DNA from: JBGAJN01 sp044224905
Lineage (GTDB): Bacteria > Verrucomicrobiota > Verrucomicrobiia > Limisphaerales > JBGAJN01
Direction of reading: 5' to 3'
Length of the DNA: 64,000 bases
Assembly: GCA_044224905.1 (NCBI GenBank)
Contig: JBGAJN010000001.1
Coordinates: forward strand, 620,001 to 684,000
In this document: positions 16,366 through 24,858 of the stretch, piece after piece
How positions within the stretch are numbered: the first letter of the stretch is position 1
Layout: each line of letters starts with the position of its first letter
Translations under genes and position numbers: made by a program
The notes under the pieces: model-generated
Told to the model about the DNA's origin: nothing
Databases searched by the model: none
What the model saw: the letters and a program-made list of their open reading frames with translations, nothing else

Positions 16366-18516
16366 CTAAGACGCCTTCGCTGGTGGTTTCGGTGACGAGC
16401 TGGCGGCAACTGGTGCGGAAACGAAATCCGTCGGCGAATTGGCAACTACCTTCCACGGCACTTCGTAAATCTTGATCGCGCGTTGAATTCCTTTGACGGT
16501 TACGGGTGGAAGCTCAACACAGGTGGATGCGAACTCGGCATCGTCTCGCTTCAGCTCCAAATACGTCGATTCGCCAATGATGATGCGTCCACGTCCCGAA
16601 ACACCCTCAAGCCGACTGGCGAGGTTTACCTCGCGGCCGAATACCGTGTAGTTGAGAATGTGCGCATCCGAGCCCATCAAGCCGACGATTGCCGTGCCGG
16701 TGTTAATGCCCGTTCCCAACGAGAGCAACGGAAGCATCGCCAGCGGCGGCTGCCCAGCGGCACCGCGAGTGACGTTGTCGGCTTCACGTTTTTTATTCTC
16801 CGCAAAGCGCTGCTGATTTAATTCGTAAAGTGCTCGTTGGGCATCAATGGCCGCACGCACACAATCAAGCGCATGACGTTCGTTGGGCGTAGGCGCGCCC
16901 CAGAATGCCATTACGCAGTCGCCGATGTATTTGTCCAACGTGCCGCCGTGCTTTTTGATCTGATCGGCAATTGAGGCAAGGTAGACATTGACCGTATTCA
17001 GCGTCTCTTTCGCTTGATCATCGAAATGGGATTCCGCCTGCTCGGGTGAGAGATTGTGAGTTCGGACAAATTCCTCAGCGCGAGCTTGAGCCGAATCGGT
17101 CATTTCGGTGAAGCCACGCACGTCAGCGAAAAATACCGTGATGTGACGGCGAGCGCCGCCCAAGTTCAATTTCTCCGCATTAAGCAATTCATGCACGACA
17201 TTCGGGGAAACGAGCTTGGAGAACACATTCCGGACGCGGCGCTTCTCGTTCTGCTCGAAGAAGACTTGGTAGGTGACGATACCGACATGCGTGAGAACAA
17301 GACCGCCCATCACCGGCATGAAGATCGGCACCCAAAGGCGGAGGGAAATGTAGAGGTGAAGCGCAACAAAGCCGTAGGCAACGCCAATGATCACGACGCC
17401 CAAAGTTGGCCACGGTGCGCGGAAGTTCCACGTGAGTACCGCCGCCATGGCGCCGAGCAATATGATCAGCAGCAGATCGGTAGTGGTGCTGGTTGAATCG
17501 ATGAAACGCCCAGTGATCACCGAATTGGCAACGTTCCAATGCTTGCTGACGAGATAGGTTTCTTTTTCCAGGGGCGAAGCGCCGACATCTGAAATATTGT
17601 TGCCGGATCCAATGGATCCGACGAACACAAGCTTGTCGCGAAACTCCGGTTCGATCCGTTCACCTTGCTGTCGCGCTGCGTCGAGCTTCAGCAAATCCTC
17701 GAACCCTGCCTTGGCCATCCGTTTGTCGTTCCACGCGATGTTCCAATCAATCAAGAACCGGCCATTTGAGTCGACTGGGATGGTTCGTTCCACACCGGGT
17801 TCACCGCGAAGAATGATGCGTTCTGACTCAATAATCGCGTTGGACAGATTGAGTTTCAGCTCCTGCGCGGCGAGCACGATTCCAAGATGCCACAGGCGTC
17901 CGTGTTCTGGGTCGTCCTTGAAAGCTTCAACACGGCGCAGCACTCCATCGCGATCGCTGACACTCGTAGCGTGTCCCAATGCATAGGCGTTGGTCGCAAA
18001 TATCGGCGCCGGGAGAACCGCCTTCCACCCGTTGCTGGCCATGTTGCCCGGGGTGCCGAGTGTTATGTTTCCGGCGCGCCGCAATTCCAGTGCGAAGAAT
18101 TCGTCGGAACTGACGCTCCCTTTCCTGGGAACCGAGACGCGAGTTTCAGAATAATCCGGGTCGCGATTAAGGAAGAAAATATCAAAGCCGACCGCCTTTG
18201 CACCTTGGGCGGACAGTTCTCGAATCAGCTTGCCGTGCAATTGGCGGGGCCAGGGAAAGTTGAATCCATACCGGTCGTTCACTTCCTGCAGTCCTGCATC
18301 GTCGATAAAGATCGCTGCCAAATTCGTTGCAACCGGAGCTGGCCGGGTGAAGGCCTGACGTACGCGCCAGTCGTAGGTCATCCACTCCAATCGCTGCAGC
18401 TCCCTAAAACCCGGTGCCCAGCTCGACAGCGCGTGAATCAAACAGACGAACGCGAGAATGCCCGCAGCGACAAACGCCGGGCCGTTCTTGTCGAATGATT
18501 TTAGTTTCAATCCCAT
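16366..18516 (-). CDS. CHASE2-domain adenylate/guanylate cyclase
   Basis: Encodes 716 residues from ATG at 18516; the in-frame TTG at 18528 falls inside the terminator sequence. One N-terminal membrane segment (about 12-32) precedes an extracytoplasmic CHASE2 sensor (about 40-330, with LAAIFIDDAGLQEV and KAVGFDIFFLNRDP). Three membrane segments (about 345-425) and a class III cyclase domain (about 450-680) follow. The metal-binding Asp residues are present in FFADVRGFTEM and YIGDCVMAFWGAP, and NYTVFGREVNLASRLE supplies the transition-state region. The nucleotide product cannot be fixed from sequence. The FecR-domain gene lies just upstream, a recurrent pairing. Confidence 0.9.
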   Translation of the reverse strand: MGLKLKSFDKNGPAFVAAGILAFVCLIHALSSWAPGFRELQRLEWMTYDWRVRQAFTRPAPVATNLAAIFIDDAGLQEVNDRYGFNFPWPRQLHGKLIRELSAQGAKAVGFDIFFLNRDPDYSETRVSVPRKGSVSSDEFFALELRRAGNITLGTPGNMASNGWKAVLPAPIFATNAYALGHATSVSDRDGVLRRVEAFKDDPEHGRLWHLGIVLAAQELKLNLSNAIIESERIILRGEPGVERTIPVDSNGRFLIDWNIAWNDKRMAKAGFEDLLKLDAARQQGERIEPEFRDKLVFVGSIGSGNNISDVGASPLEKETYLVSKHWNVANSVITGRFIDSTSTTTDLLLIILLGAMAAVLTWNFRAPWPTLGVVIIGVAYGFVALHLYISLRLWVPIFMPVMGGLVLTHVGIVTYQVFFEQNEKRRVRNVFSKLVSPNVVHELLNAEKLNLGGARRHITVFFADVRGFTEMTDSAQARAEEFVRTHNLSPEQAESHFDDQAKETLNTVNVYLASIADQIKKHGGTLDKYIGDCVMAFWGAPTPNERHALDCVRAAIDAQRALYELNQQRFAENKKREADNVTRGAAGQPPLAMLPLLSLGTGINTGTAIVGLMGSDAHILNYTVFGREVNLASRLEGVSGRGRIIIGESTYLELKRDDAEFASTCVELPPVTVKGIQRAIKIYEVPWKVVANSPTDFVSAPVAASSSPKPPAKAS

Positions 18517-18525
18517 TCCGAAAAA

Positions 18526-18562
18526 CAAAAACCCAAGGCGAAATTATATCGCCTTGGGTTTT
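18526..18562 (-). terminator. intrinsic terminator between the FecR gene and the cyclase
   Basis: A perfect 14-bp stem (18528-18541 pairing with 18549-18562) with a 7-base A/T loop. On the minus strand it is followed by a TTTTTGTTTTT tract. The tract ends only a few bases before the cyclase ATG at 18516. It terminates FecR transcripts and probably throttles read-through into the cyclase gene. Confidence 0.85.
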
Positions 18563-18576
18563 CGGAGAGCAAAAAG

Positions 18577-19350
18577 TTACTGGTTCTGAGAAGAATTGGA
18601 AGACGAGCTTCCTTTTTCGCCAGTAGTTGGTGAAATGGTAATCACCGGTTCACCAGGCTTGCCTTTGCTGGCGTCGACAGTCACGGTCACCGGTTGGTTA
18701 CCGCCAACCTTGTCCCAATCTTTATCTTTCTTTTCTGCGTCGGTCAACGGAACCACGCGCTTGTTCGGATCTGCGATACTGGGGTCGAATTTGAATCCAC
18801 CATTGATCACATATGTAGTCACCTTGCCGGTGGCATCGACATAAACGACGACCACGGAACCGTTCTTAACTTTCACGACCCCTTTGTCGTTGATGTCAAA
18901 TTTTGTGCCGCGAATACCAGCAACGCCAGTGGGAGTTTTGATTTCGAAACGGGACGCGGAGGAGGTTTTGTTGACGTTTCCGAGCAGGCGACCTTTCTTA
19001 AGATCCAACTGCGTATCGACAACAGTTTCAGCGCCAGTATTATCGACGGTCAGTTTGTCGACTCCCAATGTAGAGCTTTCCGTGACGCGAACGGATGGGC
19101 CATTAGCACCAAGAAACAAATCCACTTCAGAGCCGGAGGCGGTACGAACAGAACTGCCCCCACGCAAGACTTGGCCCACCTTAAGAGGTGCCCATGCACC
19201 GCCTGTGGAGTATTCGGCTGTGCCACGGACTGCGCGCACGACCGCTTTTCCTTGTTCCATTGCCGCTGACGCGGAATTTGCAAGTGCCATCAATGCAATT
19301 GCGATACCGAGGGCCAATTGCCGGCAAACCATTTTGCTAACACATTTCAT
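18577..19350 (-). CDS. secreted FecR-domain protein
   Basis: Encodes 257 residues with a signal peptide (core LALGIAIALMALANSASA). A FecR domain covers about 35-160 (VRGTAEYSTGGAWAPLKVGQVLRGGSSVRT, described by its key positions G-x-A and G-x-x-L-x-x-G, then IKTPTGVAGIRGTKFD). A low-complexity Ser-rich tail follows. There is no membrane anchor, unlike the iron-signalling FecR proteins, so it belongs to the free periplasmic FecR group often paired with CHASE2 cyclases. A good Shine-Dalgarno (AGGAG) sits nine bases before the ATG, and a promoter-like pair is found upstream. Confidence 0.88.
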   Translation of the reverse strand: MKCVSKMVCRQLALGIAIALMALANSASAAMEQGKAVVRAVRGTAEYSTGGAWAPLKVGQVLRGGSSVRTASGSEVDLFLGANGPSVRVTESSTLGVDKLTVDNTGAETVVDTQLDLKKGRLLGNVNKTSSASRFEIKTPTGVAGIRGTKFDINDKGVVKVKNGSVVVVYVDATGKVTTYVINGGFKFDPSIADPNKRVVPLTDAEKKDKDWDKVGGNQPVTVTVDASKGKPGEPVITISPTTGEKGSSSSNSSQNQ

Positions 19351-19405
19351 AAATATTTGCTCCTGACGCTCGTCCGAACTCGAACTGCTACGTTCAGTTT
19401 CCCGC

Positions 19406-19433
19406 AGCTTAGAGTTTCAGTTTGCAAAGTCAA
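19406..19433 (-). promoter_or_regulatory. sigma70-like promoter for the FecR gene
   Basis: On the minus strand TTGACT (19428-19433) is followed after 16 bases by TAAGCT (19406-19411). The start codon at 19350 lies about 50 bases beyond the expected transcription start, with an AGGAG ribosome-binding site in between. The rest of 19351-19626 shows no convincing gene. Confidence 0.5.
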
Positions 19434-19626
19434 CAGGGATTATTTCGGCTAAATCCCGACCCGCTTTACTTAAAACTTTCTCTTGTCTGCGAATCAGTTT
19501 TGTCGAGAACCGGTTGATTCATAGCACGTTCAAAGCCATGGAGCATTTCAATGTCGTTTACTCCGCAGATGCGAAGGACCGCTGCCGTTTCCGGTGTGAA
19601 GTCTGCATGGCGAGGTCGAAGGCGGC

Positions 19627-21558
19627 CTATTTCGGGACAGTTTTTTCCAACTGAAATGATGATGGCTTTTCGGCTTTACGCCGTTCGATAATGGCCAAAT
19701 AGGAGTGGGCAATGGGATTGGGGTACGGATGGGGAGTCAGTTCGAGGGATCGCCAGAACAGGGCCTTTGCTCCTTCGTAGTCTTCGAGCTGAAACCGATG
19801 CCACCCTTGGTGTGCAATCATATAATAGCCATTGGGATCGAGCTTTTCTGCCCTTAAAAAGAATTCCCCGGCTTCGCTGTGGCGTTTCAGCCAATCAAGG
19901 CACATCCCTATTCTCATCACGCTATACGCATCGAACGGATTCAATCGGTTGGCCGTTTGAAACCAAGTCATCGCTGTTTCGGCCAACTCTGGGTAGTCGT
20001 CTTCTCCCTGCCAACTTTTGAGTCGGTAGGACTCGCCAATTTCGTAAGCCGTTGTTGGGTTTTTGGGGTCGGCATCAAATGCTGACTTCAGGGCGGCGAG
20101 ACGTGATGCGAGCTCGCCGGCGCCGTTGTTGTCCGCTTGGTTGAGGCGGTGATTTTCGATTCCGCGCCTGGTTGCTTGGAAAACGAGATAAGCCGCTACG
20201 GCAACGCATGCGGCTACGGCGATCCCTTTAAGCGGGATCCGCAAGGAATACCAATAACGATCCGTTGCGAAGCGGATGTGCCCCGCGAGTAATGCCATCA
20301 GCGCGATGGCAAGAATCGCGTTCCCGGGTACCTGCATGTTGAAATCGAAGGCGGAATGAACCAGGATCGCGAACAGGCCGGCACAACCGCCAAGCACAAA
20401 TGCCGACCGATTGCTTTGTGGCGCAGATCGTCCGCCCGATCCGGTTGCTAGATCGGCGGTGCTGCGTTGAACGTATTTCCAACTGCGAACCACTCCCCAT
20501 GCGAGCAGTCCGATTGTTGTCAGAACTAAGCTGAGGCCGACGATTCCCCAATCCGTCAACGTATTGAGAAAGTCGTTGTGGACATATTCGGGGCGGAACT
20601 GAAGGAATGGGCGGCGAAATTCGCGGAAGCGATAATCAAAATGGCCCGGTCCCGCCCCCAGCCAGACGTTTTGTTGCCACAGATCGAACGCTCCGCTCCA
20701 AATCATATAGCGGACATTGGCGGAACTTTCTTTTTCCATGCCGAGTACATGTGTGAGGCGTTTTTGCGCGACGAATGACCTCTGCACAAAAATCAACCCC
20801 GCGGCGAGGAAGCCCACCAGCACAACGGCGGCTGGCAATCGATAGTGGCGATTGGCCATTTTGATGACAAAGAACAGCATCAAGCCGAACGCGGCTGCCA
20901 CCCAGCCGGCTCGCGAGAGGCTCACGCCGATGCCCGCCAGAATTACGACCGAGGCGTAACCCAATGCAATTTTCATTAGTGGCGACTGCCGGCCAGCCAG
21001 TGTGTAGGCAAGTCCGATGGGCAGGATCATTTCGAGAAATCCCGCGAGATGATTCGGGCAAATGTAAGTACCCGAGCCGCGCCTTCCGTAGCTTTCCGGC
21101 CGGATAAAACTCCACACCTTGTTCGAGTTCGCGCCCCACTGATAAATCGCATACAGCGAAATTCCCATCGCCACAAAGACCAGCGTGACCGCGACTAGCA
21201 TCACGGATTCCTTGCGCAGCACGTTGTTGATGATCACCACGAACAACGCCGCGTAAACCAGCACGCGGATCAACTCCTTCCGCGCCACGTATTCGATGTC
21301 CGCCTGGAAGTAACGCACGATCGCGTACACGACGAACGCCATCACGGCCCAACAGATCGGTGGCCAGAACAAGCGTAGACGCCGCGCCGCACACAGGCGG
21401 ATCGCCCACATCAGCAGCAGAACACACGTCGCGCCTTGGATAATCAGGAAGTCCGTTGTGCGCACCGCTCCGGTGGCTAACGGACCGAAAACCAGAATGC
21501 CCAGCGCGAGCCCGAGAATGCCCCGCTCAAGCCACGTATCAATCACATCGCGATCCAC
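19627..21558 (-). CDS. O-antigen ligase-like (Wzy_C) membrane protein with C-terminal TPRs
   Basis: Encodes 643 residues. About twelve hydrophobic segments span residues 12-455. They include the Wzy_C-type loop with GRRGSGTYICPNHLAGFLEM, the SRAGW motif, and GAGPGHFDYRF followed by YVHNDFLNTLTDWG. A soluble C-terminal part (about 480-625) holds TPR-like helices (SVMRIGMCLDWLKRHSEAGE, AHQGWHRFQLEDYEGAKALF). Such proteins join or polymerise glycan chains on lipid carriers in the periplasm; the exact substrate is unknown. An inverted repeat lies between its start and the gene upstream. Confidence 0.88.
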   Translation of the reverse strand: MDRDVIDTWLERGILGLALGILVFGPLATGAVRTTDFLIIQGATCVLLLMWAIRLCAARRLRLFWPPICWAVMAFVVYAIVRYFQADIEYVARKELIRVLVYAALFVVIINNVLRKESVMLVAVTLVFVAMGISLYAIYQWGANSNKVWSFIRPESYGRRGSGTYICPNHLAGFLEMILPIGLAYTLAGRQSPLMKIALGYASVVILAGIGVSLSRAGWVAAAFGLMLFFVIKMANRHYRLPAAVVLVGFLAAGLIFVQRSFVAQKRLTHVLGMEKESSANVRYMIWSGAFDLWQQNVWLGAGPGHFDYRFREFRRPFLQFRPEYVHNDFLNTLTDWGIVGLSLVLTTIGLLAWGVVRSWKYVQRSTADLATGSGGRSAPQSNRSAFVLGGCAGLFAILVHSAFDFNMQVPGNAILAIALMALLAGHIRFATDRYWYSLRIPLKGIAVAACVAVAAYLVFQATRRGIENHRLNQADNNGAGELASRLAALKSAFDADPKNPTTAYEIGESYRLKSWQGEDDYPELAETAMTWFQTANRLNPFDAYSVMRIGMCLDWLKRHSEAGEFFLRAEKLDPNGYYMIAHQGWHRFQLEDYEGAKALFWRSLELTPHPYPNPIAHSYLAIIERRKAEKPSSFQLEKTVPK

Positions 21559-21588
21559 CCGCGGAGACTACTTGGGGAGAAGCATTGG

Positions 21589-21675
21589 TTTCAAGTTGCA
21601 GGTTTCAAGATTCTAGGCCGTCCCGGCGCATTGCGCACTGGGCAAAACCAGAATCCTGAAACCCGCAACCTGAAA
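21589..21675 (-). repeat. long imperfect inverted repeat (RNA hairpin on the minus strand)
   Basis: Arms 21589-21614 and 21650-21675 pair over 26 positions. The three A/C mismatches seen on the plus strand (21608/21656, 21600/21664, 21594/21670) become G-U pairs in the minus-strand transcript, so that RNA would be paired throughout. The 35-base loop holds a smaller GCGCA/TTGCGC hairpin. It sits between the unknown 114-aa gene and the O-antigen ligase, both read in that direction. It could be an intercistronic element or a miniature mobile repeat. Confidence 0.65.
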
Positions 21676-21702
21676 TCCATACCGCCGGTTCAATCGCGGT
21701 GG

Positions 21703-22047
21703 TCATGCGACCTCCACGATGAACGAGCGGCTGCGCTCGAAGACGCGTTGCTGGCGGCGCGCTTGTGCGATCGCCACCGCGGCTTTTTCTTCCGCGAGCG
21801 TGGGCAACACGAGCAACGGAAACGGCGTCATCCAAGCGATCGAAGCCGCTTCGTTGAGCGCGCGGCGCAACGGTCCCTCGAAGGCCGGGCGCGGATTGGC
21901 CTGCAACGTCTGCCGGAGCAAACGCCCTTTCAATTGTTCCAATTCAGCTTCCAGCTCGCCGCGGAACGGAGCGGCGGGCGTCGCGGGCACTTCGAACCGG
22001 ATCTCCGGCTCGAACGCCAACGGTATGTTTCTAACTTTCGTTTTCAT
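21703..22047 (-). CDS. conserved-looking small protein of unknown function
   Basis: Encodes 114 residues from ATG at 22047. The open frame continues upstream, but that part overlaps the hairpin leader and is probably not translated. The sequence is soluble, with a charged helix (ELEAELEQLKGRLLRQTL, about 31-48), a hydrophobic middle (ASIAWMTPFPLLVLPTLAEEK) and a basic C-terminal helix. No family was recognised. It is preceded by two strong hairpins and an A-rich stretch instead of a Shine-Dalgarno, and followed by the long inverted repeat ahead of the ligase gene. Confidence 0.6.
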   Translation of the reverse strand: MKTKVRNIPLAFEPEIRFEVPATPAAPFRGELEAELEQLKGRLLRQTLQANPRPAFEGPLRRALNEAASIAWMTPFPLLVLPTLAEEKAAVAIAQARRQQRVFERSRSFIVEVA

Positions 22048-22098
22048 GTTTTGTTTTTGGTTTTTGCCATTTCTCCAAACGGCGGGGTTAAAACGAGA

Positions 22099-22217
22099 AA
22101 CCCACGGCTGCTTTGGCAACCGTGGGTTAATCGTAAAATCTGGAAGAAACTTTAGGAACTCACGGGGCCAAATCGGGTCAGCCGACGGTGCCACTGCATC
22201 GTCGGGGTGACGATGCA
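22099..22217 (-). promoter_or_regulatory. structured leader with two perfect hairpins
   Basis: Two perfect stems lie upstream of the 114-residue gene on the minus strand. One is TGCATCGTC/GACGATGCA with a 5-base loop (22195-22217). The other is AACCCACGG/CCGTGGGTT with a 12-base loop (22099-22128), followed in the reading direction by TTTCTCGTTTT. The second has terminator shape. A TTGACA-like box on the minus strand at 22297-22302 has no good -10 match. The remaining part of 22048-22411 up to the leuC terminator shows no gene. Confidence 0.5.
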
Positions 22218-22360
22218 ACCGGCGGCGCGGCTTGATTTGACTGTGTTTGTGAGTCTCATACTCGGACGGCGGGAAGAAACCTCACCCCACTCCGTTTGTC
22301 AAAAAATATATTTGTAAAGTTTCCTCAACCTGCCGGGAAACCATCATTCTTCACTGCCAG

Positions 22361-22392
22361 AAAAAAATCCCGCGCCGTTGCCAGCGCGGGAT
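22361..22392 (-). terminator. intrinsic terminator downstream of leuC
   Basis: A 9-bp stem ATCCCGCGC/GCGCGGGAT with an 8-base loop is followed on the minus strand by seven T residues. It starts 20 bases after the leuC stop codon. Confidence 0.9.
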
Positions 22393-22411
22393 GTGTAAAA
22401 ACTAATTTCGC

Positions 22412-23785
22412 TCAGCTCCAGTACTCGCGCGGATCAGTCACGTGACCGGTCAACGCGCTCGCCGCCACCGTGGCTGGCGACGCGAGGAACACCTGCGATT
22501 CCTTGTCGCCCATGCGACCGGGGAAGTTGCGGTTCGTCGCGCTGATGCACTTGATGCCCGACTTGTTGATGCGGCCGAACGTATCCACGGGACCGCCGAG
22601 GCACGCGGCGCAACCGGCGTTCTCGGTCATCTTCACGCCCGCATCGAGCAGGATCTGCCAGATCGTCTTGTCGCCCCAACGCGCCGTCTGCAAGTCGTGC
22701 ACGATCTCCGGCGTCGCAGGCACGCCGAACGTATCGATTACCACCTGGCGACCTTTCAGCACGTGCGCGAATTCCAGGAAGTCACTCGTCTTGCCGCCCG
22801 TGCAGGAACCAATGTAAGCGCGGTCGAGCTTCATGCTCGTCATGTCCTTCGCCTTCTTGCGCTGGCCGGGGTCAGGATGGCAGGCAACGGTGGGCTCCAG
22901 CTTGTCGAGGTCGATCACCGTTTCGTAAACGAACTTCTCGTTGCGATCGCGCTCCACCGGCGTGTAGGTCGCCTTCGTGCCGTTCAACTTCGTGCGCTGA
23001 TCCACGAACGCCTTCGTCTGCGCGTCGAATTCGAAAATGCCGTTCTTGCCGCCCGCTTCGATCGCCATGTTCGCGATCGTCATGCGGTCGTCCATCGAGA
23101 GGCCGGCGATGCCGCCGCCGTCGAACTGCATCGCGCGATACGTTGCGCCATCGAAACCGATCTCGCCGATGCAATGCAGGATGATGTCCTTCGCCATGAC
23201 GCCCGGCTGCAGCTTGCCTTCGAGGCGGAAATGCATCGACTCAGGAACCTTGAGCAACAGCTTGCCCGTGCCCAGCACGAAGCCCGCGTCCGTGTTGCCA
23301 ATGCCCGTGGCGAATTCATTGAACGCCCCGGCCATGCACGTGTGCGAATCCGTGCCGAACAGGATTTCGCCCGGACGCGTGTGCCCCTTCTGCGGGAGTG
23401 CGGTGTGGCAGACGCCCGCGTAATTCGAGCCGTACTGCTTCTTCGTGTTGCCCTTGCTCGCGTCGAAGACCCAGTGACCGTTCGGATCATCGATCACGTC
23501 GTAGAAATAGGGGAGGCCCTGTTCCTTCACGAACTCGCGGAGGATGTCCACGTTGCGGTTGGACTTGGAATCGGCGGTGAAGATGTAGTGATCCGGGATG
23601 ATGACCACGCGGGACTTGTCCCAGACCTTGGCCGTCTTGCCGAACTCGCGTTTGAAGACGCCGATGGTGCCGGGGCCGCAGACATCGTGGGTCATGAGCA
23701 CATCGGCATTCACCCACACATTGTCACCGGCTTGAACGCTCGCCTTGCCGGCGGCGCGCGCGAGGATTTTTTCAGTCAACGTCAT
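22412..23785 (-). CDS. leuC: 3-isopropylmalate dehydratase large subunit / aconitase family
   Basis: Encodes 457 residues. The [4Fe-4S] ligands are seen in IGSCTGGKTSDF (one Cys) and NAGCAACLGGPVDTF (two Cys in CxxC). FGTDSHTCMAGAFNEFATGIG and SATNRNFPGRMGDKESQVFLASPATVAASAL are family signatures, here given by key stretches. The size and the separate large-subunit form suit LeuC-type hydro-lyases of leucine synthesis, but homoaconitase or 2-methylmalate types look alike. No small subunit (leuD) is adjacent. It ends with its own terminator. Confidence 0.85.
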   Translation of the reverse strand: MTLTEKILARAAGKASVQAGDNVWVNADVLMTHDVCGPGTIGVFKREFGKTAKVWDKSRVVIIPDHYIFTADSKSNRNVDILREFVKEQGLPYFYDVIDDPNGHWVFDASKGNTKKQYGSNYAGVCHTALPQKGHTRPGEILFGTDSHTCMAGAFNEFATGIGNTDAGFVLGTGKLLLKVPESMHFRLEGKLQPGVMAKDIILHCIGEIGFDGATYRAMQFDGGGIAGLSMDDRMTIANMAIEAGGKNGIFEFDAQTKAFVDQRTKLNGTKATYTPVERDRNEKFVYETVIDLDKLEPTVACHPDPGQRKKAKDMTSMKLDRAYIGSCTGGKTSDFLEFAHVLKGRQVVIDTFGVPATPEIVHDLQTARWGDKTIWQILLDAGVKMTENAGCAACLGGPVDTFGRINKSGIKCISATNRNFPGRMGDKESQVFLASPATVAASALTGHVTDPREYWS

Positions 23786-23946
23786 AAAGTCAGGACGCTG
23801 AACCTAATCAATGCCGCGGGGCCGCGCAATAAGGGAAATCGGGAGGAGAAGCAAATCAACGTCACTGATTGCTTCGGAGAGTTGGAACAACCAATTGGCG
23901 AAACCACTCAGGTTCCGGAAGTCGTTTCACTTTTTATGGGAGCGCG

Positions 23947-24357
23947 CTACCCATTGGGAGCACCGATACTCCAAGCTAAGGTGTAAACCAGCAAATAACC
24001 CAACCCACCAACGAGAAGGGTATATCCAATAATCAGCCCCAACTGCGCAAGGCGTCGTCCGTTAATCGGTGTTTGCGAGCGCCTGATGCGGCGCAAGGCG
24101 ACATGTCCGGCAACCACTCCGATCGCCAACACAATATATTGGCTAAGGGAAAACAGGTTCCAAAATGTGGGTATCCCAAATCGGCGCAGCAACACATGGG
24201 CGACATAAGGATTGAGAACATCGCATACCACACTGACCACCGCAGGGAAACAGATGAGTCGAAGACGTGGAGTGAGACGGGTGACCAAGTATGCCAGGAC
24301 TAAAGCCCCGAGGAGAATCATCTCGTTTCCCCACATCAAGGTTAGTGCGTTGGGCAT
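23947..24357 (-). CDS. hypothetical four-TM membrane protein
   Basis: Encodes 136 residues with four hydrophobic segments (about 12-26, 36-54, 68-86 and 106-128), separated by short Arg-rich loops (RLTPRLRL, ALRRIRRS, NGRRLAQ). No family was recognised. It stands alone between leuC and a gene-poor repeat region. The 160 bases between it and leuC contain no gene. Confidence 0.6.
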   Translation of the reverse strand: MPNALTLMWGNEMILLGALVLAYLVTRLTPRLRLICFPAVVSVVCDVLNPYVAHVLLRRFGIPTFWNLFSLSQYIVLAIGVVAGHVALRRIRRSQTPINGRRLAQLGLIIGYTLLVGGLGYLLVYTLAWSIGAPNG

Positions 24358-24462
24358 AGCCTTTTATCGATCTGTTGAATTCAACCCGCCGTTTATTTAC
24401 TAACCATCGAACCAGGCATTTCCGAGAACGCTACATCACCGCGAGGCCTCAAAAACCTAAGG

Positions 24463-24669
24463 TGGCTTGATGAAAGCAGCCCCGCACCCTTCTGTGAAGA
24501 ATTATTCCCGCCATTAAAACTCTCCGGAAAATCCTTGCCCGCGAAGCACGCCAAACACTCGAAAACTGCAATCGGTGGGGCGAGCGTCCTCGCGAGCCGG
24601 CTCGTCAGTAGCCTCGCCCCACCATTCTTCATTCGCGTTCTTCGCGTGTTTCGCGGGCCATTCCCGTTT
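24463..24669. repeat. dispersed intergenic repeat, copy A
   Basis: Three blocks recur in copy B at about 25840-26014. Block one is TTCTGTGAAGAATTATTCCC with its flanks (from about 24470). Block two is CGGAAAATCCTTGCCCGCGA with the following CACGCCAA. Block three is CTTCATTCGCG followed by TTCGCG repeats and GGGCCATTC. The gene-free stretch 24358-25260 is made of this copy, a palindrome and the 21-bp array. I see no convincing coding gene in it. Confidence 0.6.
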
Positions 24670-24707
24670 CCCGATGGCCGTCCGATGGTGCGTCCTCTCC
24701 CCGGCTG

Positions 24708-24734
24708 TCTCCTCCACTTCCGCAGTGGAGGAGA
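24708..24734. repeat. palindrome, 11-bp stem
   Basis: TCTCCTCCACT pairs perfectly with AGTGGAGGAGA across a 5-base loop. Flanking CTCCCCGGCTG and GGGTGCCCGCAGGGCGGGAGAG are typical of REP-like intergenic palindromes in many GC-rich genomes. Confidence 0.6.
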
Positions 24735-24858
24735 GGGTGCCCGCAGGGCGGGAGAGAAGGTGTTGGGCGGGATCCTACCGGTTTCCCCAGAAAAACTGCA
24801 TAAAGCACTGAAAATCATGGCGTTGCCCGAAACAAGCATGGTGGCGCGCACTGATTTC

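Noticed and set aside
22270..22302. A sigma70 promoter for the 114-residue gene from TTGACA at 22297-22302
   Set aside because: The expected -10 position reads TTTCTT, a poor match, so it is mentioned only as part of the leader.
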